From an uncultured Bacteroidia bacterium (GTDB lineage: Bacteria; Bacteroidota; Bacteroidia; Bacteroidales; UBA932): a stretch of DNA of 10,730 nt. This document shows, piece by piece, positions 6,085 to 10,730 of the stretch. The translations under genes were made by a program, and so were the position numbers. The notes under the pieces are model-generated. The model worked only from the letters and a program-made list of their open reading frames with translations. It made no database searches and had not been told where the DNA came from. The stretch spans positions 1 to 10,730 of the forward strand of contig CADBUS010000165.1 in the NCBI GenBank assembly GCA_902797895.1, written 5' to 3'. Each line of letters begins with the position of its first letter. The stretch's first letter is position 1.

Positions 6085-8594
6085 TCTCTACCTCTATTGC
6101 GTGGGCCGAATATCCTGCTGCCCAAAATAGGGAACCACTTCAATATCTTTTGAATACGACTCTTTTTCTTACCTTCATACTCCTCCTGGCCATAACCATA
6201 ACCATAACCATAGCCGTAACCGTAACCATAGCCGTAGCCATAACCATAACCATAGCCGCTCTTATTCTGCTCTGTAGAGTTGAGTACTACGCAGAGATTC
6301 TTAAGGCTCTTTTCTCTGTATAGTCTATCCACCTCCGGCAACAATCTTCTATCCATAACGCCGGCACGAATCACAAATATGGTCATATCGCAGAGTTTGT
6401 TCACTATGCTTGCATCTGCAACAACTCCGCTTGGTACGTTATCCAAAAAGATATAGTCATAGCTCTTTTTAAGTTCATCTACAAGTTTTTTAAGCCTGTC
6501 TGTCATAAGCAGTTCGGTAGGATTTGGAGGTATTGGACCTGCAAAAATCACATCCAATTTACTTGAGAAGGCTCCGCGATGGATTATCTGATTTACATCA
6601 TCTACCCTGCCGCTCAGATATGAGGTGAGTCCCATAGTTACCTTAGCCTTTCCATCTGCCTCTGTCTTTGAGAGCAAAGTCTCAATAGTAGCCTTTCTTA
6701 TATCTGTATCCACCAGAATAACCTTCTTGTTGGCTTGCGCAAAGCTCACCGCCAAGTTGGTGGAAACAAAGGTCTTGCCATTGCCCGGAGTTTGTGAGGT
6801 AAACATTATTACCTGCTTGTCTCCTCCGGCAATATTCATAAAGTCCATATTGGTTCTTATTATGCGGAACGCCTCAGATACGGCATCGCGCCCATCTTCT
6901 CTAACCACAATCTGGCGCCCCTCAATATCCTCTTTCTTAGGAATCTCTCCAAGGAACGGAGCAGAAACAGCCTTCTCCACATCTCTGCGGTTACGCACAT
7001 ATATATCCAAAATGTCTTTCAACCAGAAGATTGCGGCAGGGAAAAAGAGACCGAACAACAATGCTGCAAATAGTATCATCTTGGTATTTGGAGCAACCGG
7101 AGAGAGTGGCCCGCGAGCCCTGTCTATCACTCTGATAGAGCTCTCTGTCATAGCAAGATTTAGGGCATTCTCCTCTCTCTTGTTGAGCAGGTAGAGATAT
7201 AGCTCCTCCTTGATTTTTTGCTGCCTCTCTTTTGAAATGAGCTTGTTCTGCTGCTGCGGAATTGCTGCTACTTTGCCCCTTGTTGCAGCCTCTCTGCTAC
7301 GCACATTACCGGCCTGTATTGAGAGTGAGTTTACCAAATTATTTACAGATGATGCTATTGTCTGCTTCATAGGAATAAGCTGGGCATCAAGGTCTTGCAC
7401 AAGCGGATTGTTTTCAGAGCTTGAGGCAAAGAGCTTATTGCGCTGTAGTAGCAGGTTGTTATATTGGCCTATCTGATTCTCAATTCCGACATCAAGCCCC
7501 AAGTTGGATGGCAATGGTTGATTTCTGTTTTGAGGATTGTTGATATAGCTCTGAATCTGACGGGCTAAAGCAAGCTGATTTTCTATGCCAAGTACAGTTC
7601 TTCTGTACTCGCTACCTTCAGATGCAAAGCCGGCTGTTTCTGTAACCACATCGGTTAGTCCGGCAGAAGATTTGTAGCTTGCAATATCGTCATCAACAGC
7701 TCCAAGTTCCTCATTTATAACCGTTAATCTATCATTTATAAACTGCTCTGTGGTTTTTGATATCTGATTTTTGTCTGATAAGGTCTCCTCATTATATGCC
7801 TCTATGAGAGTGTTTATCACCTTCTCCGCCCTAATTTCAGAAACATCTCTCATTGCCAAATTAAGAACACTCGCCTGACGGTCTGCAATAGATACATCTA
7901 CCAAATTGAGATAGGTGAGAACGGTTGCCTTATGTGCCCCTTTGACTACTGTTATTGTCTCTTCTTTGTAGTTGTCTATTCTATCGGTAGGGGATATAAA
8001 TACCCTGCCCACAGGTGTTTGTATTGTATCATTCAGATTCACTTTTGAGTAGTCCCCCTCTGCTGCAATCTTGCGGCCGGAGCGTTTGAATTCTGAGAGT
8101 TGAACAGTATTATCATCCAATATCTTGGCCCTAAAGGAGAAGGATGTATTAGGATGAGCATCTATAAAACTTGCCTCTACCGGAGATATTCCATAAACAT
8201 TATCTTTCCTCAAACCTCTTGGAACATAGTAGCTTACGGTAAGATTGAGCTTGTTTACCACACTCTCCATAAGCTGGTAAGACTTAAAGACATAAAACTC
8301 GTTGTTCACATCCGAGGCCACCATACCGGCCATACCCAAATCTTGGAAAACTGCCGCCTGCCCCATTGTGGCACCATTTGAGTTTTTATTCTTTACAAGC
8401 ACAGAGGCTGTTCTGAAATATACTTTAGGAGTCTTTTTAAGATAAAATACGGCCAGCAACAGAAATATAAAAACAGAGAGAACAAACCACCAGCGGTTTA
8501 TCCAAAATATTGCAAGAATATCTCTTAAAGTTATCTGAGCGGCATTGTTATTTTTTTGCGCAGATTCTACCTGCCTAATCTCCTCTTTTGCCAT
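6081..8594 (-). CDS. wzc: Wzc-type polysaccharide co-polymerase / BY-family tyrosine autokinase
   Basis: This 837-residue inner-membrane protein controls chain length and export of the polysaccharide together with Wza. Domain order: membrane segment 1 at about 35-52; periplasmic Wzz-like and coiled-coil/GNVR region to about 500; membrane segment 2 at about 507-525; and a cytoplasmic BY-kinase. In the kinase, EAFRIIRTN (574-582) supplies the EX2RX2R oligomerisation motif, SQTPGNGKT (600-608) is Walker A with Lys607, ILVDTDIRK (626-634) is Walker A', and YIFLDNVPSG (714-723) is a Walker B with Asp718. The Walker B tail departs from the common D-x-PP form. The C-terminus carries eleven Gly-Tyr dipeptides (780-801), then EEYEG and a 29-residue basic tail. 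Neighbours are wza 15 bp upstream and the CpsB-type phosphatase 8 bp downstream, the classic kinase-phosphatase-exporter arrangement. Confidence 0.95.
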   Translation of the reverse strand: MAKEEIRQVESAQKNNNAAQITLRDILAIFWINRWWFVLSVFIFLLLAVFYLKKTPKVYFRTASVLVKNKNSNGATMGQAAVFQDLGMAGMVASDVNNEFYVFKSYQLMESVVNKLNLTVSYYVPRGLRKDNVYGISPVEASFIDAHPNTSFSFRAKILDDNTVQLSEFKRSGRKIAAEGDYSKVNLNDTIQTPVGRVFISPTDRIDNYKEETITVVKGAHKATVLTYLNLVDVSIADRQASVLNLAMRDVSEIRAEKVINTLIEAYNEETLSDKNQISKTTEQFINDRLTVINEELGAVDDDIASYKSSAGLTDVVTETAGFASEGSEYRRTVLGIENQLALARQIQSYINNPQNRNQPLPSNLGLDVGIENQIGQYNNLLLQRNKLFASSSENNPLVQDLDAQLIPMKQTIASSVNNLVNSLSIQAGNVRSREAATRGKVAAIPQQQNKLISKERQQKIKEELYLYLLNKREENALNLAMTESSIRVIDRARGPLSPVAPNTKMILFAALLFGLFFPAAIFWLKDILDIYVRNRRDVEKAVSAPFLGEIPKKEDIEGRQIVVREDGRDAVSEAFRIIRTNMDFMNIAGGDKQVIMFTSQTPGNGKTFVSTNLAVSFAQANKKVILVDTDIRKATIETLLSKTEADGKAKVTMGLTSYLSGRVDDVNQIIHRGAFSSKLDVIFAGPIPPNPTELLMTDRLKKLVDELKKSYDYIFLDNVPSGVVADASIVNKLCDMTIFVIRAGVMDRRLLPEVDRLYREKSLKNLCVVLNSTEQNKSGYGYGYGYGYGYGYGYGYGYGYGQEEYEGKKKSRIQKILKWFPILGSRIFGPRNRGRD
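6189..6257 (-). repeat. Hexanucleotide repeat encoding the Gly-Tyr tyrosine cluster of Wzc
   Basis: Sixty-nine bases form eleven GG(T/C)TA(T/C) hexamers plus a final glycine codon, encoding (Gly-Tyr)x11-Gly. Because the unit is 6 bp, gain or loss of copies would keep frame and change only the number of phosphorylatable tyrosines. The hexamers are a mix of GGC/GGT and TAT/TAC; the block GGCTAT-GGTTAT-GGTTAT occurs twice (6257-6240 and 6215-6198), hinting at internal duplication. Confidence 0.9.
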
Positions 8595-8609
8595 TATGTA
8601 ACTCTTTTA

Positions 8610-9377
8610 TTATTTGAACATTAGCATAAGCACCGTAGTAATGAGCGATGCAGCAGAAATCCATACTCCCACATTGTTGTTCTGGTTTATTCCGCTCTGC
8701 TGCGCCTTTACCCTATTGGGTTTAACATACACAACATCGTTCTGTTGCAGATAGAACGAAGGGGAGTTTAGTACCTCCTTTGAGAGCAGGTTATTGAAGA
8801 ATACCGCCCTCTCTCCGTCTGCCTCTCTCAATACCATAACGCTATCGCGGCAACCATAAATAGTCAAGTCTCCTGCAAGAGCTATGGCATCAAAGAGCGA
8901 TACTCTGTCTCCCTGAACAGAGAATTTCCCAGGGCTGTTGACCTCTCCCAAAACAGAGACCGTAAAGTTCTTATATGCAACCGTTACTACAGCATCCTTG
9001 AGCAATCCATCTTCATTCAACTTGTTCTTTATCATAGATGACAGCTCTGCTCTTGTAAGACCGGCCACCTTAATTCTGCCAATTATAGGAAAGTCTATGT
9101 TACCGTTCAAATCTACCGCATAGCCGGCACTCGCCTGCTCCGAGGAGGGAGCTGCCGCTTGGCCCAGCGGATTAAAGAGAGCTGCAAGTTGTGGCTCCTT
9201 ATGGCTCACAAAAATTACCAAAATATCTCCGGGCTTAATTTTCATATCCTTGGAGTTGGTAATCTTCTGCACAACTTGTGAGTTAAAGTCCTGCATATAG
9301 GCAACCTCTTTGGCGCTGCGGCAAGAGGCAGCAGCAAACAATAGAGCTATTACTGCCAATGATAATAAGTTTTTCAT
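8610..9377 (-). CDS. wza: Wza-type polysaccharide export outer-membrane lipoprotein
   Basis: This 255-residue protein fits the polysaccharide biosynthesis/export family (PF02563 followed by an SLBB-type domain). It starts with a lipoprotein signal peptide ending in the lipobox AAASC, making Cys19 the lipidated residue. Residues 46-60 (IKPGDILVIFVSHKEP) open the Poly_export domain, DLNGNIDFPIIGRIKVAGLTR (89-109) is the typical second strand pair, and VSVLGEVNSPGKF (140-152) with LTIYGCRDSVMVLR begins and fills the SLBB region. VVYVKPNR precedes a linker and a C-terminal hydrophobic segment (about 236-253) ending in a lysine, the likely membrane-spanning end. It is shorter than E. coli Wza but normal for Bacteroidota homologues. 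It is the first gene after a promoter element and leads into wzc. Confidence 0.93.
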   Translation of the reverse strand: MKNLLSLAVIALLFAAASCRSAKEVAYMQDFNSQVVQKITNSKDMKIKPGDILVIFVSHKEPQLAALFNPLGQAAAPSSEQASAGYAVDLNGNIDFPIIGRIKVAGLTRAELSSMIKNKLNEDGLLKDAVVTVAYKNFTVSVLGEVNSPGKFSVQGDRVSLFDAIALAGDLTIYGCRDSVMVLREADGERAVFFNNLLSKEVLNSPSFYLQQNDVVYVKPNRVKAQQSGINQNNNVGVWISAASLITTVLMLMFK

Positions 9378-9419
9378 ATCTGATTTGTATAGATTCCCAC
9401 TGCTTTTATACTAATTCTA

Positions 9420-9427
9420 CAAAAATA
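9420..9427 (-). promoter_or_regulatory. Bacteroidota-type -7 promoter element upstream of wza
   Basis: The minus strand reads TATTTTTG, fitting TAnnTTTG, 42 bases before the wza ATG in the 80-bp gap after the deacetylase. There is no clear TTTG at -33. If used, it would drive wza, wzc, the phosphatase, GT32 and perhaps the acyltransferase as a unit separate from the deacetylase. The gap is A/T-rich, so a chance match is possible. Confidence 0.45.
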
Positions 9428-9457
9428 GTAAAAAGATTAGAAAAAGGAGCAGATTTG

Positions 9458-10333
9458 TTAAATAAGGGTAACTTTTGGGGTTTTATCCCAATTTATGGTG
9501 CGCGCAGCCTCTTCCAATGAGCAAAACTGTAACGCGGAGAGCAGTGAGAGAAATTTCTTCCACGCTCCCCCCTTGCCCAAATTGCTTTTAATGTTGCGCT
9601 TGGTGCGGGCAAAGAGAGTAGGCTTCTCCCTAAAATAGCTTTCATACTCAGCATCGGAGATATTCAGCCGCTCTTTAACAAAATCGAGAATATGAAAATA
9701 GAAGATATTGTAGCTGCGGCGGAGCGCCTGGTTTAGTATAAAGCTCTTTGGGAAAAAGCGGAAATATCCTCCGCCCGAAAAGGCTAACTGCCGGCCCATC
9801 AGAGAGGTCATTACAATTGGGAACTCTTTTATCTGCCCTGCCGAGCTCTCTATTATTGTTGGAATTTGAGAGCAGAAATGTGGAAAGCCCCCAAAATCGC
9901 GAGCTGCCGGAAATATAGAAGAATCTTTTGTTATGCCATTTTTTGCAAGCAGTTCAAACACCCATTTGTTACTCTCCCCTATAGAAAAGGCCGGAGCCCT
10001 ATAGCTTGTAATCTTTTCTCCTATGCACTGTTGCAAGGCATCTATCGCAGCGCGAGTATCCTCCTCTACCTCGCTGCGAGTGAGCTTATTGAGCCAGATA
10101 TGATTATGAGAGTGGCAACCTATCTCGTGCCCGCTCTCCTTAATCTTCTTTATTATATGAGAGTGTTCCTTTGCCATTTGGCCTACGCAGAAAAATGTTG
10201 CCTTTATTTCCAACTCCGCAAGCGCATCCAAAAGCTCTGCTAAAATTTTGTCATACTGCGCAAGGTTGGCTGTTGCAGGAAAATTTTTCTGCATTACATA
10301 CCACTCTTCAATATCAAAGGAGAGAATATTCAT
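9458..10333 (-). CDS. NodB-type polysaccharide deacetylase with DUF3473-like C-terminus
   Basis: This 291-residue protein resembles the carbohydrate-esterase-4 deacetylases found in exopolysaccharide loci. It begins with FDIEEW (6-11), where Asp7 is the catalytic-base position, and ATFFCVGQ follows at 45-52. Metal-site HSHNH (74-78) supplies His74 and His78, and YRAPAFSI (111-118) is motif 3. SGGGYFRFFP (186-195) and FYFHILDF (211-218, His214) are the C-terminal signature of the DUF3473-containing group, in which the last His is usually followed by PWE; here it is ILD. It would remove N-acetyl groups from amino sugars of the polymer or precursor. No signal peptide is visible, so cytoplasmic action is suggested. 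It starts 20 bp after the partial upstream gene, consistent with co-transcription. Confidence 0.88.
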   Translation of the reverse strand: MNILSFDIEEWYVMQKNFPATANLAQYDKILAELLDALAELEIKATFFCVGQMAKEHSHIIKKIKESGHEIGCHSHNHIWLNKLTRSEVEEDTRAAIDALQQCIGEKITSYRAPAFSIGESNKWVFELLAKNGITKDSSIFPAARDFGGFPHFCSQIPTIIESSAGQIKEFPIVMTSLMGRQLAFSGGGYFRFFPKSFILNQALRRSYNIFYFHILDFVKERLNISDAEYESYFREKPTLFARTKRNIKSNLGKGGAWKKFLSLLSALQFCSLEEAARTINWDKTPKVTLI

Positions 10334-10353
10334 AAACTCAATTACAAAAGGTG

Positions 10354-10730
10354 TTATGCCACATCAAAATCTATCAGCTGATAAAAGAGATTGGAGCTTG
10401 TCATAGGAGGCAGCTGGCCCTCTGTTAAATCTCTGAAAATTAGGTTAAACGGAGAGTGCTTTATAAATTTAGGAACTCTTAAATAGCTCCAAGGGAGCTT
10501 TGCCCCAAGCCCTACATATAAATTTATGCCAAGTGGCGCCTTTCTATTTGCCATATCCTCCAAATCAGCAATCAGCTTTTTATCAAAGGCTCCCATATAG
10601 GCATTCACTCCCATTTTGAATCGCTTTAGAATGTATCCATCTTTAGCGCAGTAATTGCCATAACCAATACGCCAAGCCAAAGAATCTGCACTCCAATATC
10701 GGCTATAGGTTTTCGCGCCGGCAGGCCTTA
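10354..10730 (-). CDS. C-terminal fragment of a probable GNAT/FemAB-like acyltransferase, 5' end beyond the window
   Basis: The frame is open from the right edge to the TAA at 10354, about 125 codons. The first methionine (10680) is internal: the upstream residues PAGAKTYSRYWSADS continue without a stop and read as one protein with the WRIGYG that follows. The pattern of a Trp-Arg pair, a GY-rich stretch, and a C-terminal LFYQLIDFDVA resembles the end of GNAT/FemAB-like acetyltransferases that sit beside DUF3473 deacetylases in exopolysaccharide loci. I cannot see catalytic residues in this part, so the family call is tentative. An N-acyltransferase acting on a nucleotide-linked amino sugar or on an exported chain is an inference from context only. 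Confidence 0.5.
   Translation of the reverse strand, partial: RPAGAKTYSRYWSADSLAWRIGYGNYCAKDGYILKRFKMGVNAYMGAFDKKLIADLEDMANRKAPLGINLYVGLGAKLPWSYLRVPKFIKHSPFNLIFRDLTEGQLPPMTSSNLFYQLIDFDVA

Noticed and set aside
6625..7194. A 189-codon plus-strand open frame opposite wzc
   Set aside because: It is antisense to the kinase and membrane region of Wzc, where all motifs read cleanly on the minus strand. It is a by-product of codon bias.
9458..9480. Terminator at the end of the deacetylase (GTTA/TAAC)
   Set aside because: A 4-bp stem inside the last codons with no U-tract is too weak to call.
9866..10243. A 125-codon plus-strand open frame
   Set aside because: It is antisense to the deacetylase catalytic core (RAPAFS, HSHNH) and has no family features.
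10354..10680. Complete 108-residue gene starting at the methionine at 10680
   Set aside because: The frame stays open to the window edge and the upstream residues fit the same domain, so the gene is a fragment whose start lies outside.

Overview
The window is one flank of a surface-polysaccharide (capsule or exopolysaccharide) locus, most likely from a Bacteroidales-type member of the Bacteroidota. This rests on moderate-to-low GC content, a Wza-type lipoprotein of only about 255 residues, a Wzc tyrosine autokinase with a Gly-Tyr tail, weak or A-rich ribosome-binding regions, and several TAnnTTTG (-7 type) promoter elements in intergenic gaps. Genus cannot be resolved from the sequence alone.

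Layout, right to left along the minus strand: the C-terminal end of a probable GNAT/FemAB-like acyltransferase (10730-10354, cut by the window edge); a NodB-type polysaccharide deacetylase with a DUF3473-like tail (10333-9458); a short gap with a promoter; a wza-like export lipoprotein (9377-8610); a wzc-like co-polymerase/BY-kinase (8594-6081); a CpsB/YwqE-type PHP tyrosine phosphatase (6072-5161); a GT32 glycosyltransferase (5143-4376); and an acyltransferase-3 membrane protein (4297-3281). A lone plus-strand polysaccharide pyruvyl transferase (1904-3067) converges on the acyltransferase. It diverges from a large FkbH-like HAD/acyl-transfer/SGNH-like protein (1775 to the left edge, incomplete).

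Working together: GT32 would add sugars to the repeat unit, while the pyruvyl transferase, acyltransferase-3, deacetylase, FkbH-like and GNAT-like proteins would decorate it or supply precursors. Wza and Wzc form the export and chain-length machinery. The CpsB-type phosphatase would reverse phosphorylation of the Wzc tyrosine cluster. No flippase, polymerase or initiating phosphoglycosyltransferase lies in the window, so the locus must continue outside it.

The unusual parts are the non-coding or low-complexity ones. A hairpin-forming dispersed repeat flanks the acyltransferase in inverted orientation and also occurs as a 22-bp-period tandem. Wzc carries an 11-fold Gly-Tyr hexanucleotide repeat, and the phosphatase carries a roughly 68-residue Ser/Ala/His-rich insert. 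I see no clear undescribed enzyme system, no CRISPR array, no insertion-sequence transposase and no RNA gene.
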